A stretch of 64,000 bases of DNA from Penelope pileata. Its lineage: Eukaryota; Chordata; Aves; Galliformes; Cracidae. The stretch lies in contig WBMW01005527.1 of NCBI GenBank assembly GCA_013396635.1, forward strand, positions 2,314,706-2,378,705. Direction: 5' to 3'. Made by a program: the position numbers and the translations under genes. Below are positions 1 to 12,349 of this stretch, piece by piece. The stretch's first letter is position 1. Every line of letters begins with the position of its first letter. The notes under the pieces are model-generated. The model saw only the letters and a list, made by a program, of their open reading frames with translations, did not search any database and was not told the origin of the DNA.

Positions 1-3000
1 CGCAGAGTTTTGTTATTTATGTCCTAACCTAAGTGAGATTTATCTAGCAGGAGAATATGGAAAATTCCACTGCAAATATAGTAAGGTTTGAGACTGAATT
101 TTTCTGATTATAGTTTTTTCTATTGAAAAGGATGTCAGGAGCGTGGGATGGCAGCATACAGGTTGTGGTTTTTACTCTGACAAAATTTATGGCAAAATTT
201 AGAGAGTCTGAATTGAATTCTATGAGTCTGACTCCTAGAATAATGTTCTTTTTTGTAAGTTACGTATAGCTGCCTAAGTGTGGGCAAAAATATACATAAA
301 TATATATGAAATTATTTTTCCTGTAAGTCATTGTTAGGTAATAATACTATACTGTGTTACAATTAACTAACGAGGTTGGGTTGCAGCTCTTCAGGATGGG
401 TTTTTGTAATGGGTGTTTACACCGTGCCTGCTCACATGTCTCTTACATTTCTGTAATTTATGTCACGTGTGTTCCCTGATTCCTGCCGTGCACATAAGTG
501 GAGTATTGAGGCCAGGGAGTGTTCATCCACAAAACTCCATAGGTCTATTGAGGGGGGGGGCAGGGAGGAGAAAGTAGAAGTATGGAAAGCACATCTCAAA
601 AACCCTTCAGAAACTGATAAGCAGCCTGTTTCTCTTCTTTGTGTCTCGTATATATGTATGATAATGCTAAGAGTGACTGCAGGTGGTACTTTTTACATTT
701 TTCTTTTTTTTTTTTTTCATCTGGTGATGAGTTTTGGTTTCTTAGGGTAACGGCAATGGCAGTATCTCTTTCCCAAATGTGTTACTGTGATTGAGATGAA
801 CAGAACTCTTCTTAACTGTCTTACAAGTCTCTGGACATGAGATGGTCTTCTCTGCAGCCCTGCTGCTGCCTTGCACTGTGGCCACGCATGGCAGGTTCGT
901 GCTGGTAAGCTCGTCACCCATTCTGACCCTGTCACTTCCTCAGTCATGGACTCCCTGGATAGAGATTGCTGTGCTTTTGGATCTCGTAGCTAATGATGCT
1001 GTCAGGGGCATCGCTTAAACAGCCTCTTTAGATGTAAGTAAAAGGAAATGTCATTCTCTCTAAAACATGAAGTAATTACTGGAGTCTAGAAACTTGTTTC
1101 TGGAAGGACACTAGCAGGACTTGGAAGTCAGTGACAGACTTACTAAGCAATTTCCTCTGCTTCTCACTTCCAGACAAGTCATGATGGAAAAGCCCAAAAA
1201 ACATGGCCTCACTTTTCCTTTTTCAGGCATGCCAGAAATTGCCAGTGAGCATTGTCTGAATTTTGAGACATCCAAATCAGAAGTCAGGAGCCCTAAGAGT
1301 CCTCAGTCTCCTTTCTGCCCCTGTTCTACAGACAGGTTGAGCCACCACCCAAGAGTTCAGTTTTGTTTTCATCCCAGAAAAGCTCTCAGTTTTCAGTCCT
1401 GAGTTCTTAGGAGATCGTGCATTTTTCAAAAGTCAGTCAGATATATGTTCTCATTTTGGTGGACTTACTAGTCCTGGGAACTGAAATGATTTCTTCTGGT
1501 GCTTCCCACCAGCAGTGGCCATCCACTGCCCCAGCGCTGAGCCCAGCTGAACGGTCAGAAGGCGGCTGTGGCTCCTGCTGGTGGCACAGTGCCTACCTCG
1601 GGTACACTCAGGAATTGAAACTCAAAGCATTCCCTGATGCCACATGTCACTTGAAGAAGACAGCTTATCTGTAAAACTGGTATTGTTAGACACATATCTG
1701 CTGTATTTTTGTCTGATTCTTTGGATATTCTTATGAACGTTGTAGTTGCTTCATCAACTTAGACTGTAAATGGAAAGCTTCACTTGCTTGCATGTACTGT
1801 TGTCAGCAGGAGCTGTTTTTCAGGACAGATAGGGAATCCTATCTAAGTTACCAGTTTCAGTGGCATTCTTCCCTGTGTATTCTTGAAATGCAGAATGCAG
1901 CCAGAATGATTATGTTAGCTTTGAACTAAATGCTGCATGCTAAGCCTTCAGATATCTGCAGAGCTTACATCATTATTTTTGCCTCTGGACTTCACCAATG
2001 CAATCTGAATGCTGATGCCCATTACATGTATTTCTGTTCCCAGTGTGATAAAACTCTTGGCCTTATTCTCCTAATAAGATCTCTTGTATGCAGTTCTCTC
2101 CCTCCTGAAGCTCATCTTCAAACAAGAAGATAGTGACCTTGCTCCAATCACTCCTTATCTCTCTGGCATGTTGCTCCAAAGAATTTTATAATTTTCACAC
2201 TCCTGAAAGTTTTCAAGGCATTAGTAATGTCTTATCCTTCAGGAGGGGCTCATTCTTGTTTGAATTTGAAATTTGATGTTCATTTATGCCTTATTCAACC
2301 TCTGTCTATCTGTGAAGCTGTCCTTAATGAGAAATCTTTCTTTAGAAGAAATCTTCACACCGGTGTCTGATCTGCATATTCAGCTTTTGTGGGTGCATTT
2401 CTGGGGATGGTTGTAGGCCTGTGGCATCATTACCAGCTACAAGCGCAGCCTGATTTTTGATCGTTGACTACAAGGCAGATTTTAAGCCTTAGGGACTTGG
2501 AGTGGAACAGTAATTGAGGAATGGTTTCATTAAAGTTCCTGGGTTGATGAAGAGAGATGTGACTCTGTTAAAAAAAGAAAAAATGGAAATAGTGACTGTG
2601 TGTTGTCTACTATATAATCGTATGCAGAGGGGAGAAAAATCAAAAGGATAATATAAAGAAAATAAAAGAAAAAATTAAAATATATATTTAAAAAAAAAAA
2701 AAAGCAAGAAGACCCTTGCAGAATGAAGTGTCATGTAGCATGGAAGCCCAAAGCTATCGCAAATCAGAATACCCTGCAGAAGGAGAGTTACCAAGTTTTC
2801 CCTTCACTGTAAGAAACAGGGTAAATGACAGGAGGAAGTCATGAGGAAAAGAAAAAAAGGGAGGGCAGAAAGTGTTGTTGTTTGTTGCTTCAATTGGAAA
2901 TACTGTATTCAATATCTTTCTGTGCCATTCATGCGTATATGCAGTATGAACATTTATATGAACAAATATTTGAAGAACTGGTGTTATGTTTTCTTACTGA

Positions 3001-5538
3001 AATTGTAACACAACAGCTTTTTGACTTTGTTTTCCCTTTTGTAGTATGTGTATCTGTTGTATGTTTCTTTGGGTATATTACACAATTACATTACTGCTGT
3101 CGATAGAGGTAAGTATCCATTACATAGGATTTCTGTCACTGCACAATGAGGTAAAAATCTAATTTATAGAAGCTTTATTACGTTAGTATTTGAAGAGTAG
3201 ATATAAATTGTATCAGCTCCTGTTTTAAATTGTGGACTTGAATTCTGAAAACAATGTTGTAACAGAAGACCAATGTTACCATATACCACAGGATGTTTTA
3301 TAGTACTGTAGGGTAACGTGAATCCCATCGTGAAATGATGGGAAATGAGAATCATTTCCATGAGAAATGGAAGGTTTCAAAATATGATTGTTAAGGTATC
3401 TGCAGACACAGGAGTGTTTATGGCAAGAAGTTTACAGAACCTGTAAAGCTCAGTCTGCTCAGTAACACATTGAACTTATTTGACCAAGATATTAGTATCC
3501 GACAGTATGAACTAAACCCATTATTTCTCTCTTATAGAATATATAGTAACTAATAAATTGTATTTATTGCACTTTTTATAGCCTAACTGCTAATGTTCAC
3601 TTCTCATCAGTAGTTTTACAACCAGTCCCTCAACTGTATTCCTGCAGAGAGTTACCCTTCAGACTCATTTCCCAAGGAAACAAAACTTAGGTACATCTCT
3701 GCATGTCTTTCTGTTCCTCTTCAGTAATTTTCAGTTCACTTCCTTTCAAGTTTTACAAAAGGATGGGTGTCTTAAGATGTTTCTACGTGTTTCAGGGAGT
3801 AGGGGAGGGAGAGCCATAGAGGGAGAAGCAGCACCACTGGAGCCCAACTACCATAGCAGGAAAGGTGGTGGTGGGAATTTAATAGACACCAAAAATCAGC
3901 TTGACAGAAAAATCATGAATGCCCCAACCTCAAGAAAGGCTTTAATCATGTTTGACAGCTTATTGGAAAATCTGACCGCAAGACAGATGGGCAGTAGGTT
4001 CCATGGCTCACAGACATCTATGTTTTTCAATTAACACCTACTTATGGACAAATCTTCTTGGGCAAATTCAGCCCCAAAAATGCAACATTTCATCAACTCG
4101 ATAACTGTTGGTTCATCTATGTTACAAACAGAAATGTAGTCATTAGAAATGTTACCTGATCTTCAGGCATTTGGACTGTATTATTTCATGAAGGTAACTA
4201 TGTGATTGGATGTCCTGGCAAAAGAATTGTCTTTGGATTTCCATCTGTCTCAATATATTCTGTGAAAATGTACCTACGTTTCTTTAAAATGGGTTCTGTG
4301 TTTTGCACAGAAGGCAAAATCTTATTTCATCTCATCACCTCTCATGTACTACATTTTTATAGCAGAGTTAATGTATTTCCGTATGACATGGTAAATGAAA
4401 ATTTTGAATATATAAAGTTTCTTCTTTTAAATTAATACACTTGAAGCAGAGCCAGAATATGTGAGAATTAAAAGCACAACGTGTACACTGTGTCACCTTC
4501 CTATCTAAGGTGTGTCAAACCTTAGTCTTGCTGCTTGTTTCCTACACATTGCAAAGAAATGATTTGAAACTGTTCTTTCTCAATTGCTTCCTTGAATGTT
4601 TAGAGTATGTGCTGTGGTATTTCATAAGAATAGCACAATCATGAATAATAACAGTAATTATTGGTGTCATCAATATTGGAATTATTTCTCGGTAAATGCA
4701 AGTCTGCAGTGAAAATATTCCGTACCTATTGAACGTATTGCATAGAAGAGGGTAGATGGAGGCTGCTGTGGAGTAGCTTAAACTGATTTTTGTCGTATGA
4801 TAACTTTGTCATTTAGCCTTACCATCAATTTATCCAGAATTAAAAATATAATGAAAAATAAGCATAATAGTCACTTGTCTATCTCCAGCTGTTTTTGTTA
4901 TTTTAAATCTTTTGAAGGTAGGAAAGTAGTTTGTGCTGTTTGCTGGTATCAAACAGTGAAAGTATCTATGGGTACTTTCAATTGATTGCTCTTCTTTTTT
5001 TTTTTTTTGTTTTTAAATCCTAATGAGCTAAGCCTTCATGTAGTTCATATAAAGTGAAGGGTTCTTGTTTCCAGAAATGAGGGAGTTGTAACTAAGGAGA
5101 AAGACAGCATGTATTTGCTCTGCTACTGTTTCTTTAAAAATGATGGAAGTAAAGATGCACCATTTTATATGGTTTTGCTGCATTTTAACATTTGTAGCTA
5201 ACATACAGCAGATCTCTCTTTCCCTCACAGACTTTGGCAGGATCACAGAGGTCATATTTTCCTGTGTTTAAATTATTCATGAACAATTTCTCCAATGCAC
5301 TAGATAAACTCGCAAAAATGGGAATGCATGTTTCTCTTATTCCTTTCATCCCTATAAACAGTAGCAGTCTAAGAGGCGATGCACAAATAAAAATATATAT
5401 ATCTTCATTTGTGTGCGTTTGATGAATGGATTGATATAAAGTTATGAGAGGAAAGTTCAGAGAAGCAAAGAATAACAAAGAATTTGGTTTTTTCATTACA
5501 TTCATTGCTGATCTTTGATCCCTGTGTCCTCTTCCCAG
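1..5538 (+). other. TENM2: TENM2 intron upstream of exon A (partial)
   Basis: Non-coding sequence that ends at the exon A acceptor and begins outside the window. No open stretch here resembles the preceding teneurin exon, which should end in an acidic Asp/Glu/Asn-rich segment. It is mainly AT-rich unique sequence. Visible simple features are a G-run near 550, a T-tract at about 704-717 and an A-tract at about 2690-2703 beside an A/T-rich patch. A stretch at 2100-2390 has the feel of an old degraded repeat, but I cannot name a family. The intron ends in phase 1. Confidence 0.85.
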
Positions 5539-5748
5539 GTCGTCCCATTCCACCTACATCCTCGTCTAGCCTTCTCCCATCTGCTCAGCTGCCCAGTTCT
5601 CATAATCCTCCACCAGTTAGCTGCCAGATGCCATTGCTAGACAGCAATACGTCCCATCAAATCATGGACACCAATCCTGATGAGGAGTTCTCTCCTAATT
5701 CATATCTACTAAGAGCATGTTCAGGGCCACAGCAGGCTTCCAGCAGTG
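5539..5748 (+). CDS. TENM2: TENM2 internal coding exon A (intracellular domain, 210 bp)
   Basis: Internal exon of teneurin-2, a large type II transmembrane synaptic adhesion protein that binds latrophilins and forms homophilic contacts. This exon encodes 70 residues of the N-terminal cytoplasmic domain, running from a split Gly codon followed by RPIPPTSSSSLLP to ACSGPQQASSS and another split Gly. I recognise it as the human TENM2 segment between the acidic DDEN stretch and the HHSQSTLRPPLPPP block; from memory only one residue differs. It is rich in Pro and Ser and has an acidic NPDEEF motif; no globular fold is expected. The acceptor is a pyrimidine-rich tract ending cttcccag at 5538, and the donor is gtaaga at 5749. 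Both flanking introns are phase 1 and the length is divisible by 3, so skipping would remove 70 residues in frame. Codon use is mixed, with many A/T third positions, unlike exon B. Paralogues TENM1, 3 and 4 differ in this segment, so assignment to TENM2 is strong. Confidence 0.95.
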
Positions 5749-6624
5749 GTAAGAAAAATTGCAAGCATATGAAGTTTGTTTGTGATGTGTTTGTGCTGGT
5801 TTAATTTTTTTTTTCTTTTTTCTTTTTTGCGTATGTGTTCTTATATCACCATAAAGTCAAGAGCATATATGGAAATGAGGCAAACCAAAATTCTTAGATT
5901 TGTTTCATTGAAAGTTTTTTGAAAACACAATATAGATGTTTTTCCATCATTTTACTACAGAGATCTTTTTAATTTTAAGTCTTAGAAGCAGTGTAGAATT
6001 ATTACTGAAAGCTTGTCGTCCAGGGTATTTATTTGTCAAAGTATGTTTCTTGTAAAAGAGGAATGCACACAGTGCTCCTTTGTTCTGCATAGCCTAGTTC
6101 AACATCTAATGCAGGTAATGAGGTTCTGTACCCAAAAGTGTGTTGCTTCTGCCAGTCTATGTATATTTTTGTTTCAGAATCTGATTCTATACTCTCAATG
6201 ATATTTTTAACTGAGATACTGGTATTTTCAGCAAGCTGATTGTCCTTCAGCCTTTTGTTTTAAAATATTTGCAGTTCTTCTATCAGCCAAATATTCGGTA
6301 GTGCTTATGGTTTTCTTTCCTTCTCTCTCTCTCTTACTCTTTCTTCTTTTTTTCTTAATTTTAAACAAATGCCTTATTTTCATTTTGGTGTCTAGAAATT
6401 GAGGAATGAAGATGCAATCTCTTTTTAGAAAAGAGATTATAAGCAAAACAAAAAGAGGCTATTATTTTTTGCCTCATTTTAAATACAGTTTCTGATCTGC
6501 TCAAGATCTCTCTTACTTGTGAAAGTATAGATCTGAACAGTATAGGTGCTGTGGAAATTTTTGCCTTGTGGATGCATAAAGTAGATTTAAATTATGCCCT
6601 TTAAATACTGGCTGGTGGTGCATG

Positions 6625-6891
6625 GTGGGAAGATGAGGCAATGAGCAGAAGTTGAAAAATAAAGGATTCAGATTGGACATCAGGTAGAATGTTTTCCCTA
6701 AGCATTGGATTAGAACAGGTTTCCTAGGGAGCCTGTGCAGTCCTTGGACGTTTCCAAGAACAGATTGGTTAAAATCCTGAGCAACCTGGTCTGATCTCAG
6801 AGCTGTCCTGGATTGGCAGGAGGTCAGACTAGAGGCATCGTGAGGTTACTTCCAACTTGAACTATCCTTTAACTCTATAATCCATTTGCTA
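6625..6891 (+). mobile_element. CR1 LINE 3' fragment, sense
   Basis: The order of recognisable CR1 3'-region words is preserved: a gaggcaatgagcagaag segment, then gattggacatcaggtagaa, gaacaggtttcctagg, a ccttggacgtttccaag segment, ggtcagactagaggc and finally gaggttacttccaac followed by a ttaactctataat tail. This matches the final part and 3' UTR of avian CR1 retrotransposons, 5'-truncated as is usual for them. It is considerably diverged and non-functional. The family is named from memory of the consensus; the subfamily is not assigned. Confidence 0.85.
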
Positions 6892-7584
6892 AGATGTTTT
6901 TAAATATCATATTCAATAGACTTACATAAAGAAATAATAATTCAGAGATTGAGTGTGTTTCCTGTCTTGGTTTTGAGGTTTGAGGGTAGAAAATGTGATA
7001 ACAGTAATTTTTCTTGCTTTTGTTTTAGAGAGATATAGGATGATCTCAGGAGCCACAAGTCTCAAAATCTCTCTTTGTAATTGAAAATTCATCAGAAACT
7101 ATAGAAATTATTAAAACAAAAACCTAGATATGTGGATAAAATATTTTTGAGTCAGTATAGCTTCTGTAAAGGTTAGTGCTGTCTTAGAAACCTTCAGGAG
7201 TTCTTTGAAGGAGACAACCATTTGTGAATAAGAGTGATGTATTTGATGAAATGTCTTTGTATTTTGCTCTCAGCAAAATCTGTCACTAAGTGTTTCAAGG
7301 AAACTAAACTATCATAGGGTTAGAAAGAAGGTCCCTGCATGGTAAGGTGTTTGAAAGACAGTAAGTGGAGATTGTGAAGAAATATCAAAAAGACATTGTG
7401 AAACCAAGTAGGAGAGCAATAAAATTATGAAAGAAATTCAGAGCAGAGCAAAGTGACACTCATGGAAAGTGCAATTCTGGTTCACTGGATAGTGGTGGAC
7501 CACTATGAGTAAGGAGTGAGTTCTCGGGGATGAGCATGTTTCATCTTGGAGCTCAGGAATGGACATGCGTTGAAAGCAGGGGAG

Positions 7585-7600
7585 AAAAAAAAAAAAAAAA
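7585..7600. repeat. Poly-A tract (about 16 A)
   Basis: A homopolymer run in intron followed by an A-rich gaacaaaacag segment. No retroelement body was recognised upstream. Confidence 0.85.
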
Positions 7601-8806
7601 GAACAAAACAGAACATGAGAATATCGTTTGGCTAAAGGATGTGGTGTACCAGTTTACAAGGGCTTAAAAAGCAACTGTAAGAGTGACTGGGAGAGAGATA
7701 CAGTGAAGGTTGCTTAGTAGAAGAAAATCACAGCCAGGGAATAGAGGCTTGAAGGCTCCTTGAACCCTGGGTACTTGGTATTCACAGCTGCTGCTAGAGA
7801 CCGAGCGTGGCTTTTCTTTTGCAGTCAAATGAAGCAAGCTGCAGTAAAAGAACATCCAAAAATTTGGTGGAAGAACTCTTTCTGTTTCGCACTTGTTCCT
7901 GTGGACTGACACAAGGAACCGTTTTGGCATGCTCAAATATGCTTTGATTTGTTTACGAATGGCTGAGTTAATCGTTCTGTACTTTAGTGCTTTTTCCTGA
8001 AAATATTCAGTTTTCTTCTTAAATAAACTCTCATATTATGGCTTGCTTTTAGTTTTCAGGGCATAGAAAAAAGCATAATGATCAACACTGAGAATATTTT
8101 GTAGCATGTGCTCTTTTAGATTTAGTACATCCTCTAGAAACTCATCAGACTTTTTTTTTTAAGCTAGGTAATTTGTTTCGGGTAGAGAGCTTATAAGAAA
8201 ATACCACAGACAGCGACATACGGTTCAGACTGGGAAAGCTCACCTTTTTTGTCTCATCCTTCTTTTTGAAAGATTTTCAGAGCAGCTTTTATATGGTATG
8301 GAAATGTAGACTGTGTTTTCATTAGTTGTATGTTAGTAATTTATATATGTACATACATAAAAATTGTATTTTTAAAAAATGTTTTGGGGGCTGTGTAAAT
8401 TTAGCGACCTCCATCTAGATGTTTGGTAAATATAAGTATTTTGTTTAAATTTGGGTTTGGTTTAAAATGAAAGATTTGAAGACATTTAGATTTAAGGTTT
8501 AGATTCCAGGAAATCTTTGATCGGTAATAAGTGTTAGTTAGCACTGTCTGGTTTCTTCTTTTTAAACAATTCTATTGCAGTCTTCAAAGTACCTACTAAA
8601 GATGAAATATTTGCAGAAGATTTATACTGATTTCATTGTATAGGTGTCCTTCTGTTTGGCTGATTGTGCACTTAATGCTTGCTACAGCCTCTGTAATTAC
8701 AGGTTAGCTACTCAGCAAGCTTAAGTCATCTTCGATATCATAAGATAGTCATCCATATGCACTGCCTTATGCTCGTCACAATAGCCATTCTTGATACTGG
8801 AAAATT

Positions 8807-8824
8807 AAAAAAAAAAAAAAAAAA
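8807..8824. repeat. Poly-A tract (18 A)
   Basis: An uninterrupted run of 18 A. No retroposed gene, LINE body or target-site duplication is recognisable next to it, so I treat it as a simple homopolymer. Confidence 0.9.
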
Positions 8825-8829
8825 CTTCA

Positions 8830-9450
8830 AATTTTCCATCAGATGAGCAACCTATTGTTGATATTATGAAGGCCTTTAATCTACAATAAATCTTTGTTAG
8901 AACTCATCAGAGCTTCTAGTTTGAGAGAAATGTGATTATAGCACTCTTAAAATGACATTACATCATCGGGGTGATTGGTTTATCATTTGGAGAACCGACA
9001 TCAATCATAACTAGCACAACCACAGAGTAAATGAATTCAACCTTTCTACTGCTGAACAATGACACAATAATTGCTCAAAATCAGACTTAAAATGAAATCA
9101 GAAAATGCACTTTCTTTAAATACGATGTTAACCTAATGGAATATGTTATTAAAAATCATGTTTGAGGAAATTCTATGTAATTAAAAATATGTGGAAATGC
9201 ATTCCTTTTTTCCTCTCATTAGAACCTGATTTCAGTTGCAGAATCATTTTCTATGCAACAGATATTATGCTGTTTTTAATTGAACTCCCATCACTTACAT
9301 TCCTCTGCTTGTATTTCTTAATATAATATGCAGCACAATTATATGTGATGAAGGACAAGAGGTTTTTGAAAGCTGGTACACCTGCTGATTGTATTTTGAA
9401 AAACACAAATATTATAGAAGGAAATGAGACCTTTTACACGTGAAAAGTTA
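8830..9450. other. AT-rich repeat-free block, candidate conserved non-coding element
   Basis: Low-CpG, AT-rich unique sequence about 3 kb downstream of exon A. It includes a caatcataac word, cacaataattgc and several ttaattg/aattaaaa words. No open frame of note and no repeat were recognised. It is offered only as a candidate regulatory element. Confidence 0.2.
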
Positions 9451-10994
9451 GTGGATTTTTTTATTTCTTGTAGAAGAAGGTCAGTTCCTGTCACACTATT
9501 TTCGAAGATGGTTTCTTAGAGCTACAGTAAGAAAAGATGTATTTCTTCTCCATGTATTCATTCTATGTATTTTCTTTCTGGTAACATAAGGTGACTCATC
9601 TTGTTGGAATGCCATTGTAATGGCTTCAAGCTCAGTACAATAGAACAGACTGGTTTTCAGTCTTACAGAAATAAAAGATAAGGGTTTTTATTGCCAGCAT
9701 CTTTGCTTTAATATTTTATGCAGTGTTATTAAAGCAAATTTTAAAATACCAATAGAAAAAAGTATTTTTTTTCCAAAGAAATAAGACACCTAGCTTGTAT
9801 CTCCTTGCACAATAGTTATTGATCTTATGGATCCATAATTAGATATATTCGTCATCTTCCAACAAGAGGAAAGTAGATGCAGAATGGGTTTTGGAATATT
9901 TTGAATTTGGGAAAAAGATGCATCTCTAAACCCTGAGAATATGTATTAGACATTGTCTTGATTCCCAGGTTATTGAAGTTTAACTGAAAGGGCAATCAAG
10001 CCTAGTTTTCCGGTGTTAAATGTATTTTTGGCTAAGGGACAATAATATAAAGCATTTGGCTCAATGTAACTGTATTTGCCTGCAGAGTACTTCGGATGCT
10101 GCTTAGAAGACAGAGTTTGCTTTGATTTTTTCATAAGCAGTTGTTGTCAGCTAGGAGAAGGGAATGGAGAAATAAGTTGGCTACAATAATTCTTGTTGTT
10201 TAATGTTGTCTGTGAATTAGACTTGAGCTAAAATATAATCAATTCCCTATGTTTATGACAGTAAGTTATTATGTAAAATATCAATATTCATTATATTCAG
10301 TGTAAGTATCTAGAAGGATCTCCTGCGATCAACAAGATAATACCCTTTTAGAGGATCTCTTAATTATTATGTAATTTAATCTATGCACCTCCTTGCAGTA
10401 GATTAATATTTATATATAATACATACGTATTTATATATATTTTTTTTTTCTGTAGGAAGCCAGAACTTCCATTAATACTCTGTAGCTCATGGTCTTATTT
10501 GAAATCCTGCTCTGGGAGTGCTTGTTTTATAATCTTCTACAGTCCAGCATCAAGTTTCAAGCATCATTCAGTTTCTAGTGTACTATGCAAACCCATACAG
10601 AACGTGTCATCTTTAAAAAATAAATGAATCCTATAGAAAAATAATTGCTCCTCCTTCAGATGGTTAAGTGTCATCCCCTACTGAATGGAGAACGTGGTTT
10701 CTGTGTCTGCTGATTTATGTGACAGAAAATAAAGTAGAAACAACAAAAATCTAGAATCCTTAGCTGAGTTTTTTCTCATAAAAGATGGACTTTGGCTTAC
10801 TTAGAGACTAAATGAAAGGGAGTGGATGTCTCAGTAGGCAGCACCTTCATCTTTTTTTGGAGAGACATGGGTTTAAACTGTAGATAAGAAGCCTAGGCGC
10901 GTGTGGGGTCTGCCAGCATGAGATCCAATCACTGGATTGCTACAAGAGCTATTCCACCATTAAGTGGGCTCAGCACAGAGATCATTTCAGCTTC

Positions 10995-11690
10995 TGACAG
11001 GAATCTCGTGAAGTTACACAAAGGGAAGTGCCAAGTCCTGACCCTGGTGAGTGATGGCCATCGCCCTGCAGCAGCACACAGGTTCCTGCCAGCCGAGAGG
11101 TGCCTGGGGACACCAAGCAGGCCGTGAGGCAGCAGTGTGCCCGCGGGGCTGTGCACGGCCACCAGGGCCGCGTTAGGCAGGCACCGGCAGCAGTCGGGAG
11201 ATGTTTCTCTGCCCAACCCAGAGGGGAGGCAGCTGGAGCACTGACTGCTGCTGGCCCCTGGTACAAGCGAGAGGGGTTTAATGCAGAGAGTCCAGCCATG
11301 TGCCATCAGGGTGACCAGGGGCATCCGTGCACCAGGAGAGGCCGAGGGAGCCGGGACTGCTCAACCTGGAGAAGGCTCTGAGGGAGCTCTCCCATGGGCA
11401 CTGATACCCTGGAGGACGGAGGCACAAGCCAGGCTCTGCTCAGTGGTGTCCACTGAGAGGGGAAGAGGAAATGGGCAGAAGTGGAAATACAGATAATAGC
11501 ATTTAGAAATAAGAAATAGCTGGTGGATTTTTTTTGTTTGTTTTACCATGAAGGTGATCGGTCACTGCCCAGAGGGGCTGCAATGTCTGAGTCCTTGGAA
11601 GCACTCAGAACCTGGCTGGGAACCGTGGCCTGCTCCAGCTGAGCCTGCTTGGGGTATGTGGCCTGTTTAAAAAAACCTTGGTTTCTTTTG
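10995..11690 (+). mobile_element. CR1 LINE fragment, sense, longer copy
   Basis: This GC-richer block has the typical order of a CR1 ORF2 C-terminal region plus 3' UTR: a cgtgaagttacacaaaggg/aagtgccaagtcctg start, gggactgctcaacctggag, a ctctgctcagtggtg segment, gaggaaatgggcagaag, then a gaaggtgatcggtcactg part and gcctgctccagctgagcc. Its reading frames are broken, so it is a dead copy. The terminal octamer tail is missing; the homology fades after about 11680. The 5' boundary near 10995 is approximate. Open stretches seen here on both strands come from the repeat and are not host genes. Confidence 0.85.
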
Positions 11691-12334
11691 TTTTACTTTG
11701 GTGCTTATTCTTTGTCTTGTTCTGGTTTTGTTTATTTGGATCTGTCGCATGGCTTCTGAGGTCACATGGAGAGGAACAGAAATAGAGAAGAAAAGTTTTG
11801 GCCCTCTTCAGAGTCACTTTTCTGTTGTAGCAACTGTACCCATCTGTTAATTGCTCAGCAGCATGTCCTCCTGAAGCTGCTTTCAGAATGTGTCATTTCA
11901 GAATTTGCTAAGTTACACCTAGGTCAGCAGCAGCTTAAAGGAACCAAGGTTCTATGGAGGCAGTTAGAGATGGGTTTTTTTAATCATTATTCTGATCTCT
12001 ACCTCCAAAAGGCAGCCTGCTCTTACGTTTGTGTATACAATTATTTGGGAGCAGTGCTCCCTGCTCAATATATTCACATGGAAATACCATAAGCATTTTT
12101 TTTCTGTTGACATGTTACAGCAAATAATTGCAACAAAAAGTTGCGGAGTTATCATTTTAATTTCTATTTCCAAAATAAGAGGAAATTATGTACATTTATT
12201 TCTGGATTCATCATTATTATTCAGAAGTCTTGTGTGCTAGGCTTTCTCCCCCACTCAGCACCCATGGATGTTATGTGCTGTCCCAGATGGAGAAGAAAGC
12301 TAAACTAATTTCAAGAATTCCGTGAAAAAAAAAA

Positions 12335-12349
12335 TATATATATATATAT
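12335..12349. repeat. Short (TA)n microsatellite
   Basis: About seven TA dinucleotides directly after an A-run beginning near 12326. It is a simple sequence repeat. Confidence 0.85.

Noticed and set aside
10903..11381. Several open frames on both strands near 11 kb
   Set aside because: They fall within or beside a decayed CR1 LINE; no intact reverse transcriptase frame remains.
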